Origin: Anaerolineales bacterium
Lineage (GTDB): Bacteria; Chloroflexota; Anaerolineae; 4572-78; J111
Length of the DNA: 64,000 bases
Direction of reading: 5' to 3'
Assembly: GCA_020634855.1 (NCBI GenBank)
Contig: JACKAU010000011.1
Location: 186,001 to 250,000, forward strand
A model generated the notes under the pieces. It saw nothing but the letters and a program-made list of their open reading frames with translations, ran no database searches and was not told the DNA's origin. This document shows positions 43,264 through 53,409 of the stretch, one piece after another. The position numbers and the translations under genes are program-made. Each line of letters starts with the position of its first letter. Position 1 is the first letter of the stretch.

Positions 43264-44430
43264 ATGATGCCTCACCAACCTCAATCAAAAACTAATTACA
43301 TAGCTCCCAAAGTTTCTTCCACTCTCACCGTGGGTATCGACGCCAGCCGGGCGGCGCGCGCTCGGCGTACCGGCACCGAGACCTATTCCCTAGAAATCAT
43401 CAAAGCCCTGGCTAAATGTTCACCTGACTATCTTCGGCTATGTTTGTATACGCCTCACCCACCGCAACACATCGACTGGCCAGCCTCGGCTCAGGTGGAA
43501 ACGCGGGTTATCCCCTGGCCACGCTTGTGGACTCATCTACGGCTGGCGGCCGAACTCCGGCAGCACCCGCCCGATCGGCTGTTTGTGCCGGCTCATGTTC
43601 TGCCACTCTACTGTCCCGTCCCGGCCCTAGTCACCGTTCATGATCTGGGCTACAAACATTACCCCGCCGCCCACCGTCCATTTGATCGCTGGTACCTGGA
43701 TTGGACTACCCGCCGGCACACCCGCGTCGCCCGGCACATCCTGGCCGACTCGCAGGCCACCAAACAAGACCTTATCGATTTCTACCAGGCCGATCCGCAG
43801 CGCATCAGCGTCGTCTACCTGGGTCGGGATGAAAGTCTGACCCGTGAGGACGATCCCCTTATAATAGAAAGAACCAAAGCCAAATACGGGGTCGATGGGG
43901 ATTATCTGTTCTATCTGGGTACGCTGCACCCCCGTAAAAATCTAGTGCAGTTGATCGAGGCATTCCAACTGGCCGTGCCACAGCTTCCACTCACGCTGAA
44001 ACTGGTCATCGCCGGACAGAAGGGCTGGCTGTACGATGAGATTTTTACTCGGGTTCAAACTCTGGGCATGACCGAGCGAATTCTCTTACCCGGCTATATT
44101 GACGATGCCGACAAGCCCGCTCTGCTATCGGGGGCGCTGGCTTACGTTTTTCCTTCGCTGTACGAGGGCTTTGGCCTGCCGGTGTTAGAAGCGATGGCCT
44201 GCCAGACGCCGGTCTTAACCAGCAACGTCTCGTCCCTGCCGGAGGTAGCCGGTGACGCCGCCTTGCTGGTCGATCCGCACTCGTCAAATGACATCGCTGC
44301 CGGACTGGTTCGCATGGTCGCTGACACCGATCTACGTCACCAGCTGATCGAACAAGGATTGAGGCAGATCGAAAAGTTTTCATGGGACAAAGCGGCCAAC
44401 CAGATTTTGGAGATTTTGGCAAAATGCTAA
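43264..44430 (+). CDS. GT4-family glycosyltransferase
   Basis: The 388-residue GT-B fold enzyme has an N-terminal acceptor domain (GIDASRAARARRTGTETYSLEI, ALVTVHDLGYKHYPAAH) and a C-terminal donor domain (YLFYLGTLHPRKNLVQLIEAF, KLVIAGQKGWLYDEI, LPGYIDDADKPALLSGALAYVFPSLYEGFGLPVLEAMACQTPV with the EX7E motif). It probably uses GDP-mannose or another NDP-sugar to extend a lipid-linked glycan. It overlaps the wecG-like gene by 7 bases, so the two act in one pathway. Confidence 0.9.
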   Translation: MMPHQPQSKTNYIAPKVSSTLTVGIDASRAARARRTGTETYSLEIIKALAKCSPDYLRLCLYTPHPPQHIDWPASAQVETRVIPWPRLWTHLRLAAELRQHPPDRLFVPAHVLPLYCPVPALVTVHDLGYKHYPAAHRPFDRWYLDWTTRRHTRVARHILADSQATKQDLIDFYQADPQRISVVYLGRDESLTREDDPLIIERTKAKYGVDGDYLFYLGTLHPRKNLVQLIEAFQLAVPQLPLTLKLVIAGQKGWLYDEIFTRVQTLGMTERILLPGYIDDADKPALLSGALAYVFPSLYEGFGLPVLEAMACQTPVLTSNVSSLPEVAGDAALLVDPHSSNDIAAGLVRMVADTDLRHQLIEQGLRQIEKFSWDKAANQILEILAKC

Positions 44431-45197
44431 GCCACCCCCCTCCCACAGCCACTATCCTCGATGTCAAAATCCATGCCGTAACCAACGCCCAGGCGCTGGC
44501 GCTCATCGAGCAGTTCATTGCCAGTGGGCGACCCCATCAATTGACTACCACCAATCCCGAATTCGTGATCGAGGCCCAACACGATGAGGAATTTCGCCGC
44601 ATCATCAACAATGCAGCGTTGTCCTTACCGGATGGGATCGGGTTGTTGAAAGCAGCTCACTTTTTAGGCACAACCCCGCTGCCGGAGCGCGTCGCCGGGT
44701 CTGATCTGGTCGGCCGGCTGGCCGAATTATCACACCGGCAGGGTTATCGCATCTTTTTCTTGGGCGCACGGCCCGGCGTGGCCGAACAGGCTATTGCCAA
44801 CCTTAAGCGCCGTTACCCCAATCTTCAAGTAGCCGGCTGCTACGCCGGATCGCCCGCTCCGGAGGAAAATGAAGCGCTAATTCAACGTATTCTCCCCACG
44901 AAGCCTGACGTCTTGCTCGTGGCCTATGGTCACCCCCGCCAGGATAAATGGATCGCCCGTAACTTGGAGCGACTTCAGATTCCGGTATGCATCGGCGTGG
45001 GCGGCTCGTTCGATTTCTTGGCCGGAACCTCGAAACGTGCCCCGCGCTGGCTTCAGCAATTACATTTGGAGTGGCTGCACCGCTTAATCACTCAGCCCTG
45101 GCGCTGGCGTCGCATCTGGAACGCGGTGCCTTACTTTAGTTGGCTAGTGCTGCGCAGCAAGTTACGCAGCGCCACTGTACCAAAGGACAGGTTTTGA
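44424..45197 (+). CDS. WecG/TagA/CpsF-family glycosyltransferase
   Basis: The 257-residue GT26 enzyme has TTNPEFVIEAQHDEEFRRIINNAALSLPDGIGLL, RVAGSDLV, IFFLGARPGVAEQA, LLVAYGHPRQDKWIA and CIGVGGSFDFLAGTSKRAPRWLQQLHLEWLHRL. Relatives add ManNAcA or ManNAc to lipid-linked GlcNAc. The ATG at 44424 overlaps the upstream stop; the extra upstream residues lie inside the glycosyltransferase gene. A terminator overlaps its stop codon. Confidence 0.92.
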   Translation: MLSHPPPTATILDVKIHAVTNAQALALIEQFIASGRPHQLTTTNPEFVIEAQHDEEFRRIINNAALSLPDGIGLLKAAHFLGTTPLPERVAGSDLVGRLAELSHRQGYRIFFLGARPGVAEQAIANLKRRYPNLQVAGCYAGSPAPEENEALIQRILPTKPDVLLVAYGHPRQDKWIARNLERLQIPVCIGVGGSFDFLAGTSKRAPRWLQQLHLEWLHRLITQPWRWRRIWNAVPYFSWLVLRSKLRSATVPKDRF

Positions 45198-45212
45198 ACC
45201 TGTCCTTTTTAT
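45182..45212 (+). terminator. Terminator overlapping the wecG-like stop codon
   Basis: AAAGGACAGGTT pairs with AACCTGTCCTTT around TTG, followed by TTATTT. The stop TGA lies in the loop. Confidence 0.85.
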
Positions 45213-45352
45213 TTGGTGTCAATCTGAGCCATAGCCCGATGCGACAAACGTCATTTTTTGCTACGATAAGCTTAAGTTCAACTTATCACCACCCACCCCG
45301 TTACCCAACTAAAAAAAGTCTACCTACTACCTATCCGCCATAACCTTAACCA

Positions 45353-45431
45353 CTCCATGAACTCCAACCTCTACAAACTCCATAAACTCTACAAACTCTA
45401 TGAACTCTACAAACTCTACAGGCTCTATGAA
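45353..45431. repeat. Nine-base tandem repeats before the SDR gene
   Basis: Eight to nine units of the type CTCTACAAA / CTCTATGAA / CTCCATAAA follow one another, with one 7-base unit. They end 18 bases before the SDR start, so they lie in its 5' untranslated or promoter region. Copy number could vary by slippage. Confidence 0.75.
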
Positions 45432-45449
45432 CTAACAAGGAGATAAATC

Positions 45450-46175
45450 ATGACTTTACCCGAAAAACAAACCGTTCTCATCACCGGGGCATCTCGCGGC
45501 CTCGGTTTAGCTCTGGCCCGCTACCTGGCCCAACATCATTGGCAACTACTCATCGACGCCCGAGGTGAAGCCGCGCTAAAACAAGTCGAGGCGGAACTAG
45601 CCCGGTACACGAAGGTTATCGCCATTCCCGGCGACGTCACCTCCGAGACGCATCGCCGGGCGCTAGCCCACGCAGCAGAGGCGTTGGGCGGCCTCGACGC
45701 GGTAGTCAACAACGCCAGCATCTTAGGCCCTAGCCCTCAACCACATCTACTCGACTACCCGGTGGAGATATTGGAGCAAGTCTATCAGGTCAACGTCCTG
45801 GCTCCGTTGGGGATTCTGCAAGCAGTTCAATCGGTCTTAAAACCAGAAGCCCGTATCCTCAATATTACCAGCGATGCCGGGATCGAGGATTACCCAGGAT
45901 GGGGCGGCTATGGGTCCAGCAAAGCCGCTTTGGAGCAGCTTTCGGCCATTCTAGCCGCCGAAAAGCCGGAATGGCGCGTTTATTGGGTCGATCCGGGCGA
46001 CATGCGAACCCAAATGCACCAAGACGCGTTTCCCGATGAAGATATTAGCGACCGCCCTCTGCCGGAGGAGAGCGTTCCCGGTCTTATCGAGCTATTAAGC
46101 GGCGAACTACCGAGCGGCCGATATCGCGCCCAAGAGGTAGGCGCAGTAAGTTTGACCGCTTTTCAAGCGGACTAA
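45450..46175 (+). CDS. Short-chain dehydrogenase/reductase
   Basis: The 241-residue classical SDR has the cofactor motif TGASRGLG (12-19), NNAS (NAG-type motif), catalytic Ser in NITSDAG and YGSSK. The Arg after the Rossmann glycine loop (DARGEAAL) is compatible with NADP(H). The substrate is not evident. ATG follows AAGGAG. It precedes the QueA-family gene by 29 bases and may be co-transcribed. Confidence 0.9.
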   Translation: MTLPEKQTVLITGASRGLGLALARYLAQHHWQLLIDARGEAALKQVEAELARYTKVIAIPGDVTSETHRRALAHAAEALGGLDAVVNNASILGPSPQPHLLDYPVEILEQVYQVNVLAPLGILQAVQSVLKPEARILNITSDAGIEDYPGWGGYGSSKAALEQLSAILAAEKPEWRVYWVDPGDMRTQMHQDAFPDEDISDRPLPEESVPGLIELLSGELPSGRYRAQEVGAVSLTAFQAD

Positions 46176-46204
46176 GGCGTAGACTGAGGCAAAGGAAAAA
46201 TAAA

Positions 46205-47410
46205 ATGAAGTCAAATAGTTTTGTAAGTGAATTATCGTTGTTTGATTTGGTTGAAGCCCAGACCCCGGCGGGAATACTGGATGCGGCCAAGGCTAAGGCG
46301 AGCAGCTATAAAACGAGCGAAAAGATCGGCTTGGCGAAGATGTCCATGGATACTCTTCGTTTTCAGCTCCCGCCTGAGTTGGAAGCGAGCGAACCGCCAG
46401 AGGCACGTGGACTGGCTCGGGATGAGGTTCGGCTGTTGGTGTCGGATTATACGACAGATCAGATTAACCATACCTTATTTCGCCAACTGCCAGATTTTTT
46501 GGCAGCAGGCGATGTGGTGATCATCAATACCAGCGGCACGCTTAACGCCGCTGTGACGGGTACTCGGGCGGACGGGAGCGCCGTTGAAATCCATCTTTCG
46601 ACCCATTTACCGGCCGACTTATGGCTGGTCGAAGTCCGCCGGCCGGACGAACAGGCTAGCCGTCCATTTTACAATGCGACGCCGGGAGAGATGATCACTT
46701 TACCGGAGGGAGCCTCGGTCACGCTGCACACACCCTACCGCAGCGAACAGCGATCCCTGGTTGATGCTAAAGTGCGGCTGTGGGTCGCTACTCTCAATCT
46801 GCCGACCCCATTCACTAACTACCTGACTAACTACGGCTTTCCCATCCGATACGGGTACGTCAAGCAAGCTTGGCCGCTCGATTACTACCAAACCGTTTAC
46901 GCCACCGAGCCGGGCAGCGCCGAGATGCCGTCGGCCGGCCGGGCGTTCACCCCGGAATTGATTACGCGGCTGGTGGCGAACGGGGTGCAGGTCGCGCCGC
47001 TGGTCTTGCATACGGGCGTCGCCAGTTTGGAAAGTCATGAGCCGCCATATGACGAGTTCTATCGCGTTCCGGCCGAGACCGCGCAAATCGTCAATGCAGC
47101 TCGCGCGGCAGGTAAACGAATAGTAGCAGTAGGGACCACGGTGGTTCGGGCCTTAGAAACGGTGACTGATGGGGCTGGTGTAACTCACCCCGGCGAAGGG
47201 TGGACCCGGCTGGTCATTACGCCGGAGTTCCGGTTGCAGGCCGTCAGCGGCTTGCTAACCGGGTTTCACGAGCCGCAGGCCTCACACCTGTATATGCTGC
47301 AAGCGCTGGCCGGCGCTCGCCATATTGATTTGACTTACCGCGAAGCCCTGACGCAGCGCTATCTGTGGCACGAGTTTGGAGATATGCACCTAATTATGGC
47401 AAACCCATAA
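46205..47410 (+). CDS. queA: QueA-family S-adenosylmethionine:tRNA ribosyltransferase-isomerase
   Basis: The 401-residue protein has QueA features: LRFQLPPELEASEPPEARGLARDEVRLLV, DFLAAGDVVIINTSGTLNAAV, VAPLVLHTGVASL, EFYRVPAETAQIVNAARAAGKRIVAVGTTVVRALET and GLLTGFHEPQASHLYML. QueA moves ribose from SAM onto preQ1 in tRNA to make epoxyqueuosine. It carries about 45 extra N-terminal residues after AAGGA; a start at codon 46 or 48 is possible. It is the divergent QueA-like group, so the exact substrate is less certain. Confidence 0.85.
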   Translation: MKSNSFVSELSLFDLVEAQTPAGILDAAKAKASSYKTSEKIGLAKMSMDTLRFQLPPELEASEPPEARGLARDEVRLLVSDYTTDQINHTLFRQLPDFLAAGDVVIINTSGTLNAAVTGTRADGSAVEIHLSTHLPADLWLVEVRRPDEQASRPFYNATPGEMITLPEGASVTLHTPYRSEQRSLVDAKVRLWVATLNLPTPFTNYLTNYGFPIRYGYVKQAWPLDYYQTVYATEPGSAEMPSAGRAFTPELITRLVANGVQVAPLVLHTGVASLESHEPPYDEFYRVPAETAQIVNAARAAGKRIVAVGTTVVRALETVTDGAGVTHPGEGWTRLVITPEFRLQAVSGLLTGFHEPQASHLYMLQALAGARHIDLTYREALTQRYLWHEFGDMHLIMANP

Positions 47411-47820
47411 TGATATGGGCGATCGATGGGCATTAGATCGATTTAACGCGCTCAAGTAACTGTCACCGTTGGAAGCTATCTATCGACGGTACACGCCTAC
47501 CGGTCGATCACCTCCATTTAAAGACAATTCATTTGTCCAGAATTTATGACAAAATTGTCTTAATCATACGACAGACAATGCCTCACAAATTTGTTATGAT
47601 AAATTTGCTTAATGGGAAAACGGATATTGTCTTATCAAAGAATAGGCATTTTTACCTAATCAGTACATCGCATTAACCAGCCAAATCACCTAGGTATTTT
47701 AGTGACAATTTTGTATAATCTTTAGTATCCTATTTACTGTTAGAGGATGGGGAAGTTGGATTGGCTAAGCTCTCGGCCTATAGTCAGGGCAGTGCTCCAC
47801 GCGATTAAAGAGGTAACAAT
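47411..47820. promoter_or_regulatory. Promoter region of the first OmpR-type regulator
   Basis: No gene is seen. Related words recur: GACAAAATTGTC (47548-47559, a palindrome), GACAGACAAT, ATTGTCTTATC and TGACAATTTTGTATAAT (47702-47718, with a TATAAT -10 box). They may be binding sites for the regulator that follows, but no function is proved. Confidence 0.4.
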
Positions 47821-48528
47821 GTGAATAATATCGAAGGCAAAGATGTCTTGGTTGTTGACGACAGCCCCGATCTGCTTGAGGTCATTGAGTTAACATTGGC
47901 CCACAAAGGGGCCAATGTCCACACAGCAACAAGCGGACATGAAGCATTACGGTATTTTTTTTCCCACTGGCCGGACCTGGTTATTCTCGATTTAATGATG
48001 CCGGGTATGGATGGTTGGGAAGTATGCCAGCGGATTCGGCAAGTTTCTGAAGTTCCGCTCATTATGCTAACCGCCTTGGGTAAAGATACGGAAATTGTTC
48101 AAGGCTTAGAGTATGGCGCCGATGAATATATCACCAAACCGGTAAGCATGAGCGTTTTGCTGTCCCGAGTGCAGGCTGTTCTGCGGCGAGCGTACCTTTA
48201 CGAAAGTAAACAAAAACCAACGATCTACGGTGATGGCTATCTCAACATCGATTTGGAGACGGGTAAAGTGATGATCGAAGGCCAGTCGATAAAATTGAGC
48301 GCCATCGAACGGCGGCTGTTAACCTACCTTTACCAGCACGCCGGTCAGGTTCTGACCTTTGAACAGATTTTAGAGCATGTCTGGGGCAAGGGGTATGAAA
48401 ACAACCCGGAGTATGTTCATGTCTACATCTCAAACTTACGTAAAAAAATAGAACCTGACCCACGCCGGCCGATCTACTTTTTGACCGAACACGGGCTGGG
48501 GTATCGGTTTGAAAAACAACTCCCCTAA
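47821..48528 (+). CDS. OmpR/PhoB-family response regulator, copy 1
   Basis: The 235-residue regulator has a receiver domain (VVDDSPDLLEV, phospho-acceptor in LVILDLMMPGMDGWEVCQRIR, TAL, KP in EYITKPVSMSV) and a winged-helix DNA-binding domain (IKLSAIERRLLTYLYQHAGQVLTFEQILEHVWG, VHVYISNLRKKIEPDPRRPIYFLTEHGLGYRFE). The start is GTG after GAGG. It is clearly paralogous to 56497-57231. No histidine kinase gene is adjacent, so it is an orphan. Confidence 0.95.
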   Translation: MNNIEGKDVLVVDDSPDLLEVIELTLAHKGANVHTATSGHEALRYFFSHWPDLVILDLMMPGMDGWEVCQRIRQVSEVPLIMLTALGKDTEIVQGLEYGADEYITKPVSMSVLLSRVQAVLRRAYLYESKQKPTIYGDGYLNIDLETGKVMIEGQSIKLSAIERRLLTYLYQHAGQVLTFEQILEHVWGKGYENNPEYVHVYISNLRKKIEPDPRRPIYFLTEHGLGYRFEKQLP

Positions 48529-48563
48529 ATGCCCTAATTTATCAAGCTTAGTTTTGTTCAGTC

Positions 48564-48592
48564 GAAAGAGTCTCTTGAAAGGCTCTTTTTTG
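48564..48592 (+). terminator. Terminator of the first OmpR-type regulator
   Basis: GAAAGAG and CTCTTTTTT can form a short stem with a T-run; the stem is weaker than the others in the window. Confidence 0.5.
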
Positions 48593-48617
48593 ATTCTAAC
48601 CATTTCCTAAAGAAAAT

Positions 48618-48645
48618 CTTTAGCTTATCTTTAGAACTTCTTTAG
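48618..48645 (+). promoter_or_regulatory. Three CTTTAG repeats spaced 11 bp
   Basis: CTTTAG occurs at 48618, 48629 and 48640, one helical turn apart, followed by AACACTATGATAC. OmpR/PhoB-type regulators bind such tandem half-sites. A related block lies at 57306-57334. The downstream gene is now separated from it by an IS630-like element. Confidence 0.5.
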
Positions 48646-49045
48646 AACACTATGATACACTGAATTTTACTCACAGTGCCAACTTCAGGTCCCATATCAA
48701 AACGTAATAAAAGTTTCCACGCCACACCCCACAATTTCTTTATTCTACAATTTTCTAATTTTTAGAACCATAACACTACTTGCTGAGGTCAAAGGTGATC
48801 TTACATTTTGCAAATCAATTTAGTTTGGCTCAGAGTTTATCGCCTGGTTGACCGGATTTACCTAACCCGAGTCCGTCGAACGCGGGTTAGCCTGGACCTT
48901 GTTTTTTGGGTTGGGCAGAGGAAATAAATAGGGCATACAACGATACCGGGCGAAAGCAGTATTTTGCATACTTTTAAGTAGGTCGTCAGATTCTGCCTTT
49001 TTTAAGAAACCCTAGCTTGGTCAAGGGATTAATCCAACCTGACTA

Positions 49046-50280
49046 GTGCAACGACCAAGCTAAAAGTTAGGATTGCAAGAACGGCTCATATGTGGGAAAC
49101 TTGCTCAAAATCAAGGAGGTTTCCGGGGATGATGAGAAAAGTATATCGTCCGGTTGTCGGATGAAGAACGAGTTGAGTGTGAACAAGTCATCAAAAAACT
49201 AAAAGGAGTGCCGGCAAAGTCAGACGGGCTCAAGATGTTGTTAAAGGCCGATGTAGACGGGCCAGCCTGGACCGACGCCCAAATAGCCGAAGCGTTCAAT
49301 TGTCGCAGCCGTACCGTCGAAAAGGTGCGGGAACGACTGGTTGTTGATGGGTTCGCACTGGCCTCAATGGTAAAAACGGGAAACGCCACCGACCCCACCC
49401 AAACTTGATGGGGCGGGGAAGCCAAACTGATTGCCTTAAGGCTGGGTTGCCCGCCGCCAGGTTATGGTCGCTGGAGCCTTAGACTGCTGGCCGAACAGTT
49501 AGTCGTCCTGGAAATTGTAGAGAGCATTTGCCCGGAAAACGGTACGTCAAACGTTGAAAAAAACAATATGACTAAACGACAGATTGACTACTGGGTCATT
49601 CCCCGATCAGGACGCCGAGTTTGTGGCGGGTATGGAAGAAGTGTTGGAAATCTATGCCCAGCCCTACAATCCCGATCAGCCCCAGGTTTGTATGGATGAA
49701 CAACCCTACCAACTGCTGCTGGAAACTCGGGTGCCCTGCCAGCCAGCCCTGGAGCATGGGACACGAGTTGATTACGAATATGACCGCAATGGCACCGCCA
49801 GCATTTTTATGTTTTCCGAGCCGTTGTCAGGCTTTCGGCAAGTCACCGCCCGACCCCGACGCACCAAGGAAGATTGGGCTTTGGAAGTCGCCCACCTGCT
49901 GGATACACGCTATGCAGGCCGACGGATGACGCTGGTGCTCGATAACCTCAATACCCATACCAAAGGTGCATTTTATACAGTTTTTGAACCGGCAGTGGCC
50001 AGAGCTTACGTCAAACGGATTGATTTCATCTACACCCCTAAACACGGCAGTTGGTTAAATATCGCTGAATGTGAATTGAGCGCTATGACAATGTTTGACA
50101 ATGTTTGAATGGTCGGCGCATTGGTCAGCTTTCAGATCTCCAGCGCATGAGCTGATTGGCTTTAAGATCAAACCAATAACTGCATAACAACCAGCGCATC
50201 GTTGATTGGCAGTTTAAGATCGATGATGCCTGCTCTAAACTCAAACGGCTTTATCCGAAGTTTAAGCCTGGATGATGCAC
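49046..50280 (+). mobile_element. IS630-like insertion sequence (degraded)
   Basis: The ends are imperfect inverted repeats of about 28 bases: the left begins GTGCAACGACCAAGCT and the right, read inward, begins GTGCATCATCCAGGCT. Both are flanked by TA (49044-49045 and 50281-50282), the target duplicated by IS630/Tc1-type elements. The 1235-base length is typical. The transposase inside is broken. Confidence 0.8.
49129..50273 (+). pseudogene. IS630-family transposase, frameshifted
   Basis: The reading is split. An N-terminal part begins after ATG 49129/49132 and continues in another frame as KYIVRLSDEERVECEQVIKK with an HTH (WTDAQIAEAFNCRSRTVEKVRERL). A middle part (RLGCPPPGYGRWSLRLLAEQL) and the DDE part follow (QVCMDEQPYQLL, MTLVLDNLNTHTKGAFY, IDFIYTPKHGSWLNIAECELSAM). 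At least four frameshifts or stops make it non-functional. Confidence 0.85.
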
Positions 50281-52244
50281 TAGATTTTAATGAGACTTGT
50301 AATTCTGATTTTATTTTAGTGAAACGAGAGGAAACTAGATGTGGGCTAGAGCATCACCGGTAAATTGAGGGATTAATGAGTTAAGTATAACCAATTGTAG
50401 TCTAAACTTGTTAAGAATAACATTTTTGATGAGGAGAGATCTTTAAATGAGGAACAGTTACATAAATATGTTGCTGAAGTTGTCCGGGCATTCAATGTTT
50501 AGTCTTGGGCGGACAACAGTAATTGCATCACTCGCAATATCAGCCATGTTCCTGCTCAACCTTATGGCCGGCGTCACCGACTCACAATCGGCGCCTATGC
50601 TACAAGCGCCAGATCCCAGTCAGGTGCAAATTACACTGGAAGGATGCCGCAATGATGGTTCAATTACGCTTCCAAACGTAGATGGCGATTTTATATGCCC
50701 GGATAGTGCCTACACTACCGGAAACTTGGGCAAAGGGTGGAACGAACTTGACCTAGTGCCACACCGATTAACTACAATGGTCGGCAACCAAGATGGAGCC
50801 ACAACTTTCTATGCCATCGCCGTTACAGCTGACCATAAAGATGCAGGGCGCCCGGTTATGATGTTTTATCCGAACCTACTATCAATGATGATAAGTCCGA
50901 CAATTCTTGTCAAATTACTGTTGGACCGGAACAAGTCGCGTCTCCCGGTGTCGGCGGTACAGATGAATCCCTCTATCGAATTCTTGAAATTACGCAGGAC
51001 ACATGGGAACAACCTGTGTCTTTGACTACTACGAGCGTCTAGCCTTGGGTTCTCATCTGTTTCCAGGGTCCTCACTTCACTCAAATCTTACTAATCAGAA
51101 TTTGGGTACTCAAGGGATCAGGGCCAAAGATGTATCAATCCCTGTCAAAGAAATACTCCCTCAAGAATTAAACAAAACTATGACCGCTACCCAAGATCAA
51201 ATTCACGAATGGGCCATTTCGAAAGAAACCAACCCAGCCTCTCTAATTTTCAACAACACGTGTGATCCTGATTCGCCCACATCACAAACAGTGCAAATTT
51301 CAGTGACCTGGACAAAGCTCGCCGCTACACAAAGTGGTGATATCACCGTCAAGACCGAAGTAAAGGCGAAAAACCCGGCTGCCCGGACTATAACGGTGAA
51401 TGTCACTGATGAGATACGTTCAGGCACAACTGTGCTAGACACCTTAAACTCGGGTGATATTGATGTTCCAGCCAATACGGAAATGGTTGTCCTCAGCCAT
51501 ATGTTGACTGTGCCGGAAGGTACTACGGAACTAAATGATGTGGCTACTGCTACTTACACCGATAAAGTTACTGGTGTTCCGGTACCGGGTAATACAACCG
51601 CCGAGGCTCAAGCCACAGTAGAACCTTCGGGCGTAGTACAAAATGCGACTGCAACTATAAACGATGTCGAGAGTATCACCGGCGCCAATTTGAGCTTTTC
51701 AGTCGACTCATTTACGGGCGCAAGTGGCGCTTTTGATAATAGTTATGTTGCCGGCACTGAAACCACAGGGCCTGTCTCCTGGACTTCGGATGAACAAAGT
51801 GATAGTGGATCGGTTTCTTTTACGAAAAGCGTCTATATAGCCGAGGAACCAGCACGTCTGGAACCCCTTCTGACACAGCTACAGTGACCGGGTCCGATGG
51901 TTTCACGAAAGAAGCAACCGCCGATGTTTCTATCTCTGCTAGTGCTACAGTTCAGTTAACCATTGAGAAGACGATCCCAAATATCCTCCAAAACACCGAT
52001 ACGGCATCCTTTGACTTCAAGGTTACCGGGCCAAACAACTATGAAAATACTGTCACGCTCAATTTTGCTGCAGGAGAAACCTCCAAATCAACAAACCTAA
52101 CCGATTTAGCACCAGGCACATACACGGTTAATGAACAACCGCAAAGTGGCTGGGTCGATCCAGATGGAGATAATGGCCGTAGCATCGATCTCAATTTGCC
52201 GACTTGCACGGCAACAGAGTCGTACACAAATGCTTCACTACCGG

Positions 52245-53409
52245 ACAGAAATATCAGAAAGGTTAGGTAAACAAAAACCAACCGGGATAGGGAAGTCTTC
52301 ATTAAGAAAATGGTCTAACAAACGCAAACCGAGTTGGAACAAACTCAAATCGCACCGGTCAGAACGGTGGATAACTGACAGCCATTGGTCCCGAACCGCG
52401 ACCGCCCCAAATAAATAAGCCAAATGTAGGCCAAACAAGCGGCAATCATCAGCCGAGCCAGTCGGTGTGGGTCAGCTATATGGCTCTTATCGAGTTGAAA
52501 ACCACGACTTTTCTGGTCTGAAAAGAAGGTTTCAATCCGAAACCGGTGGCGATACCAGTAGATAGCTTCCGAGCCTAAGGCAAAATTGCTGACCAGATAG
52601 AGGGGGTCCTTGTAGCCCGGCTCCCAGTAGGCCACAACCAAGACCGGGCCGTAGGCCTGTTGGGTGAACAACACCTCGGACAAGATAATCTGGTCACCCG
52701 GTTGTAGCCATAACTCGTTGAGTTGAAACCAGGTGTCAGCTTCACAGAGCCAGCGATTGTGGGCGGTCCGACAGGCATAATGCCACCCGGCCGCGGTGAT
52801 AGCCGCCTGTAATTGCTGTCCATCGAACTCCCCATCGCCGACAAAAGATGACATCGGTGTCTGACGGCACCATCGCTTGGACTTGGTCCAGCAACTCCAG
52901 ATGGGTTTGCTCAGGAAAGTTTACTTTTGAGCCTTCGACCACCACCCAAGCCACCGGTAACGCCCGTTTTTGGTAGATGACACTGACCATCAAGGCCAAA
53001 CAGTGCCGCCCCACTTCACTGCCATCCATGGCCAAGACCAGGGGACCCGTCGAACCCAAACTGGCCAGCAGCATCTCGGCAAAGGGCAGAAAGTAGGTCT
53101 CTTGGTTCACCTGCTCGTTTTGGACACACCGCCTGAACCGTTTCACCCGGCTCTCCACTTTGGTTTGATCCGGCGCTTTGCGGGCCATCGCTTCAAAATG
53201 ACACTTTTATTCAGCACTATCCCACCTGATCATGCCGGTTAAAGTATGCAGGTGACGAGCTTGATGACCATTCAGTTGGTGGGGATACAGTTGCGTTAAA
53301 CTCGTTTTTATGCGACGATACACCCGGCAGGCATCACTCATGGGTACACTCCTTTGTTTTGTGGTGAAACTAGAGTATACCCCAGTGGTGTCCGTTATCC
53401 TATTTCTCT
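52245..53409 (-). mobile_element. IS4-like insertion sequence inside the surface-protein gene
   Basis: The interrupted SpaA-type coding resumes on both sides of this block. Approximate ends are ACAGAAATATCAG (left) and, read inward from the right, AGAGAAATAGGAT, which are similar. The exact ends and the target duplication could not be fixed by eye. Confidence 0.65.
52265..53341 (-). pseudogene. IS4-family transposase, frameshifted
   Basis: Pieces in three frames join to one DDE transposase: MSDACRVYRRIKTSLTQLYP (from ATG 53341), then LVLAMDGSEVGRHCLALMVSVIYQKRALPVAWVV with the first Asp, FVGDGEFDGQQLQAAITAAGWHYACRT with the second, WYRHRFRIETFFSDQKSRGFQLDKSHIADPHRLARLM (the YREK-like Glu region) and LSLFQLGLRLLDHFL. 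Breaks occur near 53200, 52850 and 52370. It is inactive as it stands. Confidence 0.82.

Larger units (their letters stand above)
48529..49045. other. Intergenic region before the IS630-like element
   Basis: Contains the regulator's terminator (48564) and the CTTTAG repeat block (48618). Beyond that no gene or clear signal was seen. Confidence 0.4.
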
